From Streptomyces sp. S.PNR 29 (lineage in GTDB: Bacteria; Actinomycetota; Actinomycetes; Streptomycetales; Streptomycetaceae): a DNA stretch of 64,000 nt. Of the stretch, positions 38,526-48,148 are shown one piece after another. The notes below the pieces were generated by a model that saw only the letters and a list, made by a program, of their open reading frames with translations, made no database searches and had not been told where the DNA came from. Where the stretch lies: assembly GCF_030386795.1 (NCBI RefSeq), contig NZ_JANUQM010000014.1:124001-188000 (forward strand). The letters run 5' to 3'. Within the stretch, counting starts at the first letter, position 1, and the number at the start of each line of letters is the position of its first letter. The position numbers were made by a program, and so were the translations under genes.

Positions 38526-41439
38526 ATGCCTGCTCCGCCATCAGCCGGAGCAGGTGCTCCGCCTCCGCGCGCCGGTCGCGCACCGCCTCCTCGTCGCCGT
38601 CCCAGTCGTCGTACGCCGCCAGCACCCCACGCGCGCGTGCGGTCGCCTCGGCAGGGCGGCCCAGGTCGGCCTCGAGCCAGCCGGCGGCGAGTTCGGCGCC
38701 GGTACGGCTGTGCAGGGCGGCGTCGCCGAGAGGGGCGAACACCTCGATCGCCCGCTCCATCTGGGTGAGGGCCTGCTCCAACGGGGCCCGGGCCGGGCCG
38801 TCCTCGGCGTTCCCGTCGACGGGCCGGGCGAGCAGGTCGCCGAACTGCCGGTGGGTGTGGCCGAGTTCGGCGACGAGCCGCTGCCGGGCCTCCTCGTCGG
38901 CCGCGGCGTCCAGCGCGGCCTCGCACTCCCGCACCGCGCCCGCCATCAACTCCCGTGCGCCGTCCCGGCCGCCCTCCGCGCGCAGCTCCAGCCACGCGCG
39001 GGCGCGCAGGGAACGGACCAGACCGGGCACGTTGCCGAGCTCACGCCACAGGTCGCCCGCGCGCGCGTAGGCCCGGTCCGCCTCCGCATGCAGCCCCGCC
39101 TGCCCGAGGGACTCGGCGGCGAGGTGCGCGAGGGTCGCGTGGTCCTGCTGCTCGGGCCAGTGCCGGGCGATCTCGGCGGCCTGCAGACGCCGTTCGGCGG
39201 CCGCGCGGTGCTCTCCCAGCTCGCTCAGACAGTCGCCCAGCCACCACTGTGTCTGGACGATCGCACCGTCGCCGTGCGTCTCGACCGTCAGATCCGGCAG
39301 CGCCGACTCCAGCACCTCCGCGGCCTCGGCCCACCGCTCCTGCCGCAGCAGGAACCCGCCGAGCTGGTGCCGCGCCCACGCGCCGAGCGTCGGCCCCTCA
39401 CCGGCCTCGTCGGCCCAGTGCGCGGCCTCCAGGGCGTGTACGGCGGCCTCCCCGGCCTCGCCCCGCCCGCCGAGCACTTCGGCGAGCTGGAGGTGCAGCT
39501 GCGCCCTCCCGACCGCCTCCACATGCGGTCCGCCGTGCTCCAGGGCCGCCCGCAGCGCCCGTTCCGTCTCCGCGACGTCCCCGAGGTGGTGCGCGAGCTG
39601 GGCGAGCCGGGCCTCGTACTCCACCGCGAACCACGGCAGCCCCGCCCCGACGAACGCCTCCGCGGCCCGCGCGAACAGCCCCGCGGCCGCCTCCACGTCC
39701 CCGGCGCGGCCCGCCAGTTCCGCGAGCATCGCCTGTGCCTCCGCCGCCCGCGCGGCGAGCCGCACGTCCTCCCCGGTGCGTCCCTCGACGAGCGCCAGCA
39801 CCTCCCGCACGGCCGCCTCGGCCTCGGCGGCGACCGTGTCCTCCACCGGCCCGTCGCCCTCGTGCACCCGTCGCATCAGAATCCGCGCCCGGCCCATCAG
39901 CACGGACGCCGCCTGCCGTACCCCCGTACCGCCCCGGGCGTACAGCGCGAGCGCCTCGCCACAGGGCTCCGCGACCGCCGCGAGGGCTTCGCCGATCTCG
40001 CCCCCCAGCGCCCGCACGTACGCCGCACGCGCGCGTGCCGCCAGCGCCTCCCCGGGGTCGCCGGCCTTCGCGTACAGCTCGGCCGCCCGCTCGAACAGCT
40101 CGGCGCCCTCGGGGCCGAGGCCCATCGCCTCGTGGTCGGCGATCTCCGCACGGTCACGCGCGTCCAGCTCGACGCCCTCCGCGGCCCGCGAGACCGCCGC
40201 CCACGCCTCCAGGGCGTTCGGCTGCAGGGTCTCCGACAGCCGCCGCGCCTCGGCGAGCAGAGCGGCGAGATCCCGCTCGCCGGGTGCCTCGACCACCGGG
40301 GGAGCCACAGGAGCCGGGACGGGCCGCGTCGTACGCACTCCCAGGGGCAGCCGTTCCACCAGTGGCGCCTGGTCCATACGCGCGCGTGCCCGCTCACTGA
40401 CGTACGAGGTGCCGTTGCGCCGGTCGAAACGCGCCGCCAGCGCCAGGGCCTCCGCACGCGCGTGCGTGGCCAGTTCGCGCGCGGTCCACACCCGGCCGGA
40501 CGGGCCGGGCACCTGCCGGTCACCCAGCCCCAGCCCGGTCAGGCGGTCCATGAGCAGGGCCACCACCGACATGAACTCCAGCTTGCTGCGCGGATGCCCG
40601 TCGTCCGTGAAGTACGCGGGCCGCTCGGCGAGCAGCTCAAGACCGCGCGCCTCGTTGCCGGTCAGCGCACAGAACTCCACGTGGTCCGCGTACGCGCCGC
40701 GCATGCTCTCCATGGCCCGCACGAGCCGGAAGCCCCGCAGATGGTGGGCGCGCGCCTCCTCCAGGCGGCCCAGCCTCAACAGCGGCACCAGCGAGGAGGC
40801 GAGGGCGGTGTGCGGCTCGTGGGCGCAGGTGAACTCGCCCTCCAGGACGGGCCGCCACAGCTGGAGGGCCTCCTCGTCCCGGCCGCGCTCGGCGTTCCAC
40901 CAGCCCTGCCCGTGCAGCTCGCACGCGTGGCAGTCGGCCATGCCGTCCCGGTCGGCGGCCAGCCAGGCGGTGTACGCCCGCTCGGCCCGCGCCAGATCCC
41001 CCACGTGCGCCGCCACGCTGAACTCGGCGCTGCGCACGGCCCGTTCGGAGTGACCGGCGAGCCGGTAGCGGTGTTCCATCTCGCCGAGCCACTTCTCGAT
41101 GGAGGCGAGCGGGATGTGCGGCTGGTCGAGCATGCCGGCCGACATCCACTTGAAGACCCAGTGCAGGGAGTGGGTCTCGTACTCGTCGAAGTCCTCGGGG
41201 CGCTCGTCCCACATGCGCAGCAGCCGCGCGAAGGGGACGAACATCTTGTCCTTCTCGGAGCTGTAGTTGTAGACCTTCAGCTGGTGCCCGAGCGCCTCTA
41301 TCACCGCGAGCGGGATGTTCAGCTTCTCCGCCTCGGTGAGCAGCTGCTCCGCGCGCGCGTTGCGGGCCGGTCCCTCCGGCTGCTCGGAGTTCTCCGCCAT
41401 CGCCAGGCGGAGGGAGTCGAAGTCCGTGATCCCAGCCAT
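38494..41439 (-). CDS. Large tetratricopeptide-repeat protein, partner of an HSP90-family ATPase
   Basis: A 981-residue, wholly helical protein from ATG 41439 (MAGITDFDSLRLAMAENSEQ). It has degenerate TPR units throughout, dense from ~420 on (ALFERAAELYAKAGDPGEAL-type, then GLFARAAEAFVGAGLPWFAV, EIARHWPEQQDHATLAHLAA). Residues ~330-415 hold a Pro-rich linker (RPVPAPVAPPVVEAPG). A cluster DCHACELHGQGWWNAERGR near 185-203 is distinctive. No signal peptide, membrane helix or enzyme domain is evident. It is coupled to the HSP90 gene (TGATG overlap), which suggests it is the cochaperone or client adaptor. The C-terminus (TQNLTKHY) is AT-richer and uses the rare codon CTA. Confidence 0.85.
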   Translation of the reverse strand: MAGITDFDSLRLAMAENSEQPEGPARNARAEQLLTEAEKLNIPLAVIEALGHQLKVYNYSSEKDKMFVPFARLLRMWDERPEDFDEYETHSLHWVFKWMSAGMLDQPHIPLASIEKWLGEMEHRYRLAGHSERAVRSAEFSVAAHVGDLARAERAYTAWLAADRDGMADCHACELHGQGWWNAERGRDEEALQLWRPVLEGEFTCAHEPHTALASSLVPLLRLGRLEEARAHHLRGFRLVRAMESMRGAYADHVEFCALTGNEARGLELLAERPAYFTDDGHPRSKLEFMSVVALLMDRLTGLGLGDRQVPGPSGRVWTARELATHARAEALALAARFDRRNGTSYVSERARARMDQAPLVERLPLGVRTTRPVPAPVAPPVVEAPGERDLAALLAEARRLSETLQPNALEAWAAVSRAAEGVELDARDRAEIADHEAMGLGPEGAELFERAAELYAKAGDPGEALAARARAAYVRALGGEIGEALAAVAEPCGEALALYARGGTGVRQAASVLMGRARILMRRVHEGDGPVEDTVAAEAEAAVREVLALVEGRTGEDVRLAARAAEAQAMLAELAGRAGDVEAAAGLFARAAEAFVGAGLPWFAVEYEARLAQLAHHLGDVAETERALRAALEHGGPHVEAVGRAQLHLQLAEVLGGRGEAGEAAVHALEAAHWADEAGEGPTLGAWARHQLGGFLLRQERWAEAAEVLESALPDLTVETHGDGAIVQTQWWLGDCLSELGEHRAAAERRLQAAEIARHWPEQQDHATLAHLAAESLGQAGLHAEADRAYARAGDLWRELGNVPGLVRSLRARAWLELRAEGGRDGARELMAGAVRECEAALDAAADEEARQRLVAELGHTHRQFGDLLARPVDGNAEDGPARAPLEQALTQMERAIEVFAPLGDAALHSRTGAELAAGWLEADLGRPAEATARARGVLAAYDDWDGDEEAVRDRRAEAEHLLRLMAEQAWTTQNLTKHY

Positions 41440-43280
41440 CAGTGACCGTCCTCGCTGTGCGTGGCCCACTCCAACAGGCCGATGAACGCCCGGTTCAGCA
41501 GCGCCGAGTCCGCCGGCCTGAGAGGCCGCTGCGCCATCAGCAGGGCCTGCCCGTACAGCGACTCGGTGGCGGTGCCGATCAGCTCCGGGTCACCGAGCGA
41601 ACCGATCCGCCGCACCAGCGGGTTGAGGTGGTTGAGCACCAGACGCGCGCGCGGGGCGCTGCCGCGCAGCGAGCCGAGGATGCCCGCCCACAGCTCGTCC
41701 GCCTGCTCCTCCGCCTCCGCGCGGGCCTGCTCGTGCCGGGCCTGCCGGTCGTCCAGGTGCAGCGCGGGCACGGACAGGGGATGGAAGGCGCGCAGGACGA
41801 CGTCACAGCCCAGCGGGTCCAGCTTGGCCCGCGCCGCCGCCAGGAAGCCCGACAGGGCCAGCTCCTCGCCCGGGTCGACCGCGTCCAGGTGCGCCGTCAC
41901 CGTGTCCGCGTCCAGCTCGGCGACCACCGTGCCGGGCCGCACCGAGGGCAGCGCCTCCACCAGCTCGCTGTCGTAGGTGTAACCGCCGTTGATCACACCG
42001 ATGCCCTGCGCGGAGGCGATCGGCGCGACCTGCCGGTACTCCTCGACGGTCCGCGTGAAGTGCACCACCGGGTGCCGCTGCGCGAACTCCTCCAGGGACA
42101 GCCGCCCGTCGGTGGTCTCGAAGGGCAGCCACGGCAGCATCGTGCGCAGCATCTCCCGGTCGTGCCGCGCCAGCGACTTCACGCCCAGGTAGTGCACCGA
42201 CAGGAACGCCGCCAGCCGCTCCGGGTCACCGGCCGCCAGACCCGTCAGCCACGCGCGGATCCGCTCGCCCAGCGCCTCCCGCACGGCGGCCAGCGTCTCG
42301 TCCTCGTACAGCGACTCGCGCGAGGCCGTGGGCCGCAGGCTGTCGGTGTCCAGGACGCAGCGCACGAAGAACGCCCAGTCGGGCAGCAGCTGTTCGGCCC
42401 GCTCGGTCAGCAGCATGCCCTTCAGATGCACGCGGTGACGCGCGCGCTGGGCGGGGCTGACCGCCGACGGCAGGACGTAGGCCACCCCGCGGATCCCGGC
42501 CAGCGGCACGTCCAGGTCGATCGTGTCCAGCGGCGTGAAACCGAACAGGTCGTGGCAGTGGCGGGCGAGGGCCACCCGGCGGGTGGCGGGGGAGGGGTAC
42601 GAGCGGTCCCAGGGCGCCGGCAGGTCGGTGACCGCCTCGTCGCCCACCCGCACGTCGTACGGCAGCAGCGAGCCGAAGTCCCGGGCCAGCTCCAGCACAC
42701 GCTTCTCGGCCAGCCACTCGGTGGCCCCGGCCCGCGCCACCAGGTGCACGGTCGTGCCGGGCTCGGGCCGGGCCTCGTGCGGCAGGGTCCGTACGACGTA
42801 CGAGCCGTCGTCGCGCGCCGTCCACTCCACGGGCGGCGCGTCCGGCGTACGGGCGCTGCGGCTGACGACGCGGATCCGCTCGGCGACCACGAAGCAGGCG
42901 AGCAGACCGATGCCGAACTGCCCGAGGAAGTCGGAACGCGCCTCCTGCAGCCCCTCGGCACGCTTGGAACTGCGCCCGATCGTGGCGAGCAGATGGTGCA
43001 CGTCCGTCTCGCTGAGCCCCACGCCGGTGTCCTCCACGCGCAGGGCACCGCCGTCCGCGTACAGCCGCACCCGGGCCGGGGCGTCGGGCTGCTCCGCACG
43101 CCGGGCGGTGATGGCGTCGACCGCGTTCTGCAGCAGCTCGCGCAGGTAGACCTTGGGGCTGGAGTACAGGTGGTGGGAGAGCAGGTCCACCAGGCCGCGC
43201 AGGTCGACCTGGAACGTATGAGGTGGCTGAGGTGACTGGGGTGCCTGGGATGACTGTGAGGTCTGGGAGTCCATCGTCAC
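41439..43280 (-). CDS. HSP90-family ATPase (HtpG-like)
   Basis: A 613-residue GHKL ATPase with all N-terminal HSP90 motifs: YLRELLQNAVDAI (catalytic E48, Mg-binding N52), VEDTGVGLS (D84), GRSSKR, and GQFGIGLLACF (lid/G2, 120-130). The middle domain has the catalytic-loop arginine in LRPTASRESLYEDE and a HTLKGMLLT-like RVHLKGMLLTERAEQLLPDW. A C-terminal dimerisation region follows. It lacks the EEVD ending of eukaryotic HSP90 (ends ATHSEDGH). A Ser/Gln/Pro-rich N-terminal stretch of ~20 residues precedes the domain. The start is GTG 43280 or ATG 43274, neither with a clear ribosome site. It is the first gene of the pair with the TPR protein. Confidence 0.88.
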   Translation of the reverse strand: MTMDSQTSQSSQAPQSPQPPHTFQVDLRGLVDLLSHHLYSSPKVYLRELLQNAVDAITARRAEQPDAPARVRLYADGGALRVEDTGVGLSETDVHHLLATIGRSSKRAEGLQEARSDFLGQFGIGLLACFVVAERIRVVSRSARTPDAPPVEWTARDDGSYVVRTLPHEARPEPGTTVHLVARAGATEWLAEKRVLELARDFGSLLPYDVRVGDEAVTDLPAPWDRSYPSPATRRVALARHCHDLFGFTPLDTIDLDVPLAGIRGVAYVLPSAVSPAQRARHRVHLKGMLLTERAEQLLPDWAFFVRCVLDTDSLRPTASRESLYEDETLAAVREALGERIRAWLTGLAAGDPERLAAFLSVHYLGVKSLARHDREMLRTMLPWLPFETTDGRLSLEEFAQRHPVVHFTRTVEEYRQVAPIASAQGIGVINGGYTYDSELVEALPSVRPGTVVAELDADTVTAHLDAVDPGEELALSGFLAAARAKLDPLGCDVVLRAFHPLSVPALHLDDRQARHEQARAEAEEQADELWAGILGSLRGSAPRARLVLNHLNPLVRRIGSLGDPELIGTATESLYGQALLMAQRPLRPADSALLNRAFIGLLEWATHSEDGH

Positions 43281-43461
43281 AGCGCCGGTGGGGGGACGGG
43301 CGACGGCGCGGGGTCGGGCGGTCCCGGTGAGGCGGTGACCGCGGGGGATGGCCGGAGCGCGCCATCCTAAAGCCCGAACGGGCCGCCTGACCAGGGATTT
43401 CCGGGACGTTTACGATGACGGCCCCGCGGCCTCTACGGCATTGTCAGTGGTGTGGTGTGCA

Positions 43462-45678
43462 ATGGATCTCGTGCCCGCACTGGAAGAACCACTGAAGAAG
43501 GTGCTCGGCCCCGCCACCGCGAAGGTGATGGCCGAGCACCTCGGCCTGCTCACCGTCGGCGACCTCCTCCACCACTACCCGCGCAGATACGAGGAGCGCG
43601 GCCAGCTCACCCACCTCTCCGACCTCCCCATGGACGAGCACGTCACCGTGGTCGCCCAGGTCGCCGACGCCCGCCTGCACACCTTCGCCTCCGGCAAGGC
43701 CCCGCGCGGCAAGGGCCAGCGACTCGAAGTGACCATCACGGACGGCAGCGGCCGGCTCCAACTGGTCTTCTTCGGCAACGGCGTTCACAAGCCCCACAAG
43801 GAGCTCCTGCCGGGCACGCGCGCGATGTTCGCGGGCAAGGTCTCCGTCTTCAACCGCCGTCTCCAACTCGCCCACCCGGCCTATGAGTTGCTGCGGGGAG
43901 ACGGTGATGGCGCGGCGGAATCCGTCGAGAGCTGGGCAGGCGCCCTCATCCCCATCTACCCCGCCACCGCCAAGCTGGAGTCCTGGAAGATCGGCAAGGC
44001 CGTCCAGACCGTCCTGCCCAGCGCGCAGGAGGCCGTCGACCCGCTCCCGCCCTCCCTCCGGCAGGGCCGGGGCCTGGTCCCCCTCCCCGAGGCCCTGCTC
44101 AAGATCCACCGGCCGCACACCAAGGCGGACATCGCCGACGCCCGCGACCGCCTCAAGTGGGACGAGGCCTTCGTCCTCCAGGTCGCCCTCGCCCGCCGCC
44201 GCCACGCCGACACCCAACTCCCGGCGGTCCCCCGCAGACCCGGGCCGGACGGCCTCCTCGCCGCCTTCGACGACCGCCTGCCCTTCACCCTCACCGAGGG
44301 CCAGCGGAAGGTCTCCGAGGAGATCTTCGACGACCTCGCGACCGAGCATCCGATGCACCGGCTGCTCCAGGGAGAGGTCGGTTCGGGAAAGACCATGGTG
44401 GCCCTGCGCGCCATGCTCGCCGTCGTCGACGCCGGTGGGCAGGCCGCGATGCTCGCGCCCACCGAGGTGCTCGCCCAGCAGCACCACCGGTCGATCGTCG
44501 AGATGATGGGGGAGCTGGCCGAGGGTGGGATGCTCGGCGGGGCGGAGGACGCCACCAAGGTGGTGCTGCTCACCGGGTCGATGGGAGCCGCCGCACGCCG
44601 GCAGGCCCTGCTCGACCTGACCACCGGCGAGGCCGGCATCGTGATCGGCACCCATGCGCTGATCGAGGACAAGGTGCAGTTCCACGACCTCGGACTCGTC
44701 GTCGTCGACGAACAGCACCGCTTCGGCGTGGAGCAGCGCGACGCCCTGCGCGGCAAGGGCAAACAGCCGCCGCACCTGCTGGTCATGACCGCCACGCCCA
44801 TTCCGCGGACGGTCGCCATGACCGTCTTCGGCGACCTGGAGACCTCCGTCCTCGACCAGCTCCCCGCAGGCCGTTCGCCGATCGCCAGCCATGTCGTGCC
44901 CGCCGCCGACAAGCCCCACTTCCTCGCCCGGGCCTGGGAGCGGGTGCGCGAAGAGGTCGCCAAGGGGCACCAGGCGTACGTCGTCTGCCCGCGCATCGGG
45001 GACGAGGAGGACGATCCGAAGAAGAGCGGCAAGAAGAAGTCCGCCGAGGACGAGGCCGACAAGCGCCCGCCGCTCGCCGTGCTGGACGTCGCCGGGCAGC
45101 TCGCCGAGGGGCCGTTGCGCGGCCTGCGGGTCGAGGTCCTGCACGGCCGCATGCAGCCCGACGACAAGGACGCGGTCATGCGCCGTTTCGCCGCCGGCGA
45201 GACCGACGTCCTGGTCGCCACGACCGTCATCGAGGTCGGCGTCAACGTGCCCAACGCCACCGTGATGGTGATCATGGACGCCGACCGCTTCGGCGTCTCC
45301 CAGCTGCACCAGCTGCGCGGCCGCGTCGGCCGTGGCTCCGCCCCCGGCCTGTGCCTGCTGGTCACCGAGATGCCCGAGGCGAGCGCGGCCAGGCAGCGGC
45401 TGAACGCGGTGGCGTCCACCCTCGACGGCTTCGAACTCTCCCGCATCGACCTCGAACAGCGCCGCGAGGGCGACGTCCTCGGCCAGGCCCAGTCCGGCAC
45501 CCGTTCCTCCCTGCGGATGCTCGCCGTCATCGACGACGAGGAGATCATCGCCGAGGCCCGCGAGGAGGCCACCAAGGTCGTCGCCGCCGACCCCGACCTG
45601 GAGCACCTGCCCGCCCTGCGCACAGCGCTGGACGCCTTGCTGGACGAGGAGCGGGAGCAGTACCTGGAGAAGGGCTGA
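43462..45678 (+). CDS. recG: ATP-dependent DNA helicase RecG
   Basis: A 738-residue branch-migration helicase that remodels stalled forks and Holliday junctions. The N-terminal wedge/OB domain lies at ~50-150 (LHHYPRRYEERGQL). Walker A is GEVGSGKT at ~305-312, motif II VVDEQHRFG at ~415, TATPIPRT, and motif VI QLRGRVGRGSAPGLCLL, with the TRG-like C-terminus. A lysine/glutamate-rich insert (KKSGKKKSAEDEADKRPP) at ~518-535 between helicase motifs IV and V regions is unusual but known in actinomycete RecG. The start MDLVPALEEPLKK at ATG 43462 is chosen because the upstream extension is not conserved-looking. Confidence 0.95.
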   Translation: MDLVPALEEPLKKVLGPATAKVMAEHLGLLTVGDLLHHYPRRYEERGQLTHLSDLPMDEHVTVVAQVADARLHTFASGKAPRGKGQRLEVTITDGSGRLQLVFFGNGVHKPHKELLPGTRAMFAGKVSVFNRRLQLAHPAYELLRGDGDGAAESVESWAGALIPIYPATAKLESWKIGKAVQTVLPSAQEAVDPLPPSLRQGRGLVPLPEALLKIHRPHTKADIADARDRLKWDEAFVLQVALARRRHADTQLPAVPRRPGPDGLLAAFDDRLPFTLTEGQRKVSEEIFDDLATEHPMHRLLQGEVGSGKTMVALRAMLAVVDAGGQAAMLAPTEVLAQQHHRSIVEMMGELAEGGMLGGAEDATKVVLLTGSMGAAARRQALLDLTTGEAGIVIGTHALIEDKVQFHDLGLVVVDEQHRFGVEQRDALRGKGKQPPHLLVMTATPIPRTVAMTVFGDLETSVLDQLPAGRSPIASHVVPAADKPHFLARAWERVREEVAKGHQAYVVCPRIGDEEDDPKKSGKKKSAEDEADKRPPLAVLDVAGQLAEGPLRGLRVEVLHGRMQPDDKDAVMRRFAAGETDVLVATTVIEVGVNVPNATVMVIMDADRFGVSQLHQLRGRVGRGSAPGLCLLVTEMPEASAARQRLNAVASTLDGFELSRIDLEQRREGDVLGQAQSGTRSSLRMLAVIDDEEIIAEAREEATKVVAADPDLEHLPALRTALDALLDEEREQYLEKG

Positions 45679-45744
45679 CACACTGGAAACGGCCACCCTC
45701 TGAGCACACGACCACCACCCGAGCACACCGACAAGGACCGAGAA

Positions 45745-46332
45745 ATGACCCGCGTGATCGCCGGCCGGGCCGGTGGACGCCGCCTTGCCGTACCGCCGGG
45801 GAACGGGACCCGCCCCACCTCCGACCGCGCGCGCGAAGGCCTGTTCTCCACCTGGCAGTCCCTCCTCGGCGGCCCCCTGGACGGCGAGCGGGTCCTCGAC
45901 CTGTACGCCGGCTCGGGAGCCGTCGGCCTGGAGGCCCTGTCCCGGGGCGCCGGCCACACCCTGCTCGTCGAGGCCGACGCCCGAGCCGCCCGCACCGTCC
46001 GCGAGAACGTGAAAACCCTGGGCCTGCCCGGCGCCGAGGTCAGAGCGGGCAAAGCGGAACAGATCATCCGCGCGGCACCGCCGGCCCAGTCGTACGACAT
46101 CGTCTTCCTCGACCCGCCCTACGCCGTCTCGGACGACGATCTTCGCGAGATTCTGCTCACACTCCGCACGGAGGGGTGGCTCGCGGAGGAAGCCCTCGTC
46201 ACCGTGGAGCGCAGCACCAGAGGCGGTCAATTCCGGTGGCCGGACGGCTTCGAGGCGATCCGGGCCCGTCGCTACGGCGAGGGAACGTTTTGGTACGGTC
46301 GCGCCGCCTCTACGTGCGAAGACGCACGATGA
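45745..46332 (+). CDS. rsmD: 16S rRNA (guanine(966)-N(2))-methyltransferase
   Basis: A 195-residue RsmD-type methyltransferase: MTRVIAGRAGGRRLAVPPGN, RPTSDRAREGLFSTW, SAM site VLDLYAGSGAVGLEALSRGA, catalytic DPPY in IVFLDPPYAV. It overlaps coaD, the conserved bacterial pair. ATG 45745 lies about 66 bases after recG, likely in the same operon. Confidence 0.93.
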   Translation: MTRVIAGRAGGRRLAVPPGNGTRPTSDRAREGLFSTWQSLLGGPLDGERVLDLYAGSGAVGLEALSRGAGHTLLVEADARAARTVRENVKTLGLPGAEVRAGKAEQIIRAAPPAQSYDIVFLDPPYAVSDDDLREILLTLRTEGWLAEEALVTVERSTRGGQFRWPDGFEAIRARRYGEGTFWYGRAASTCEDAR

Positions 46333-46358
46333 CCGGACCGGAGAGCGAGGGATCACAA

Positions 46359-46838
46359 GTGCGCCGCGCCGTCTGTCCCGGGTCGTTCGACCCGATCACC
46401 AACGGACATCTCGACATCATCTCCCGCGCCTCCAGGCTGTACGACGAGGTCTACGTCGCGGTGATGATCAACAAGGCCAAGAAGGGCCTGTTCGAGATCG
46501 ACGAGCGGATCGACCTGATCCGCCAGGTCACCGCCGAGTACGGAAACGTCCGCGTCGAGGCCTTCCACGGCCTGCTCGTCGACTTCTGCAAGCAGCGCGA
46601 CATCCCGGCCATCGTCAAGGGCCTGCGCGCGGTCAGCGACTTCGACTACGAACTGCAGATGGCCCAGATGAACAACGGCCTCTCCGGCGTCGAGACCCTC
46701 TTCATCCCCACCAATCCCACCTACAGCTTCCTGTCGTCCTCCCTGGTCAAGGAGGTCGCGACCTGGGGCGGCGACGTCTCCCACCTGGTGCCGCCGCAGG
46801 TCCTCAAGGCCCTCGCCAAGCGCCTGAAGAACGACTGA
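46359..46838 (+). CDS. coaD: Phosphopantetheine adenylyltransferase
   Basis: A 159-residue enzyme (RRAVCPGSFDPITNGHLDII after GTG 46359) of coenzyme A synthesis. The nucleotidyltransferase signature is GSFDPITNGH and the C-terminal motif SYSFLSSSLVKEVATWGGD-like. GTG 46359, preceded by GAGGG eight bases upstream, gives the standard 159-residue length. ATG 46329, which overlaps the rsmD stop by the sequence ATGA, would add ten residues and is the alternative. Confidence 0.93.
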   Translation: MRRAVCPGSFDPITNGHLDIISRASRLYDEVYVAVMINKAKKGLFEIDERIDLIRQVTAEYGNVRVEAFHGLLVDFCKQRDIPAIVKGLRAVSDFDYELQMAQMNNGLSGVETLFIPTNPTYSFLSSSLVKEVATWGGDVSHLVPPQVLKALAKRLKND

Positions 46839-46958
46839 GCGCACCCGGGAAACGCCTCGGAGGCTGACAATCCGTCACCCGGTGTCCGGCGGGCACCCCA
46901 GGGTCGTACAGTCGTCCCGTCCGTCTCCAACACAGCTGTAGAGAGTGGCGAGCACCTG

Positions 46959-47996
46959 GTGGACGTACAGAAGAAGCTCGACGAGATCGTCACGATGGTC
47001 TCCGGGGCCCGGGGCATGCCCATGTCGGCCTCGTGCGTGGTCAACCGCGCCGAACTGCTCTCGATGCTTCAGGAGGTGCGGGCGGCGCTGCCCGACTCGC
47101 TCGCCCAGGCCCAGGAGCTGATCGGCGACCGCGAGCAGATGGTCGCGCAGGCCCGGCAGGAGGCCGAGCGGATCATCGAGAGCGCACACGCCGAGCGCGG
47201 CTCCCTGATCTCCGACACCGAGGTCGCCCGCCGCTCCCAGGCCGAGGCCGACCGGATCCTCGCCGAGGCCCGCCAGGAGGCCGAGGAGATCCGCGCCGAG
47301 GCCGACGACTACGTCGACTCCAAGCTCGCCAACTTCGAGGTCGTCCTCACCAAGACCCTCGGCTCCGTCGGCCGCGGCCGCGAGAAGCTCCTCGGCACCG
47401 GCCCCGGCACCGACGAGAACGGCTACGAGGACGAGGACGCCCCCGAGCGCAGCCACGACCCGGAGACCCTGCGCCGCGACGCCGACGCGTACGTCGACGC
47501 CAAGCTCGGCGCCTTCGAGGCCGTCCTCGCCAAGACCCTGGAGGCGGTCGGCCGCGGCCGCGAGAAGCTGCACGGCCGGATCGCCACCGACGACCTCGGC
47601 GCCCTCGCCGACGACACCTCCACCGTCCAGCACTCCAGCGACGCCGACTACCTCGCCGGCCTCGCGGCGGTCGCGGACGCCCCGGCCCCGCAGCAGCCCC
47701 AGCAGCAGGACTACGCCCAGCCGGAACCCGCGTACGGCTATCAGCAGCAGCCCGACCCGTACGGCGGCTACCAGCAGCAGTACTCCGGCCAGCAGGACCC
47801 GTACGGCTACCAGCAGGCCGACCCGTACGGCTACCAGGGCTACGACGCCCAGCAGGCCGCATACGACCCGAACCAGGCGCAGCAGGGGTACGCCCAGCCG
47901 CAGTCGCACACCCTGGACGAGACCAGCCTCTTCGACACCAGCATGATCAGTGCGGAGCAGTTGCGGGCCTACGAGCAGGAGCGCGGCACCACCTGA
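46959..47996 (+). CDS. DivIVA-like coiled-coil protein with duplicated segment
   Basis: A 345-residue protein from GTG 46959. An N-terminal ~50 residues (DVQKKLDEIVTMVSGARGMP) precede long coiled coils (~50-120, DREQMVAQARQEAERIIE). Two copies of the unit DYVDSKLANFEVVLTKTLGS / AYVDAKLGAFEAVLAKTLEA, followed by VGRGREKL, lie at ~117-146 and 177-206. The C-terminal ~110 residues are a Gln/Tyr/Pro/Gly low-complexity tail (PYGYQQ repeats). It resembles the second DivIVA-like protein of Streptomyces but lacks the usual N-terminal lipid-binding signature. It may take part in cell-envelope or hyphal-tip scaffolding; function is inferred. It stands between coaD and the DUF177-rpmF unit. Confidence 0.8.
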   Translation: MDVQKKLDEIVTMVSGARGMPMSASCVVNRAELLSMLQEVRAALPDSLAQAQELIGDREQMVAQARQEAERIIESAHAERGSLISDTEVARRSQAEADRILAEARQEAEEIRAEADDYVDSKLANFEVVLTKTLGSVGRGREKLLGTGPGTDENGYEDEDAPERSHDPETLRRDADAYVDAKLGAFEAVLAKTLEAVGRGREKLHGRIATDDLGALADDTSTVQHSSDADYLAGLAAVADAPAPQQPQQQDYAQPEPAYGYQQQPDPYGGYQQQYSGQQDPYGYQQADPYGYQGYDAQQAAYDPNQAQQGYAQPQSHTLDETSLFDTSMISAEQLRAYEQERGTT

Positions 47997-48148
47997 GCCG
48001 GTCGGCGGCCGGGAGCGCACACCGGATTGGGCCGTAGGCGAAAGGTCCAGTATCCTGGCTCTTCGGTCGCGCGTACGTCCGCGATCAACGCTGCCCGGGG
48101 GACACCGAAGGGCGGCGTCCCCGAGAGCTCAGAAGATCGAAAGCAGGA

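Noticed and set aside
43281..43461. Extended recG start at 43348
   Set aside because: The upstream residues (AGARHPKARTGR and following) look like promoter DNA translated, not like the RecG N-terminus.
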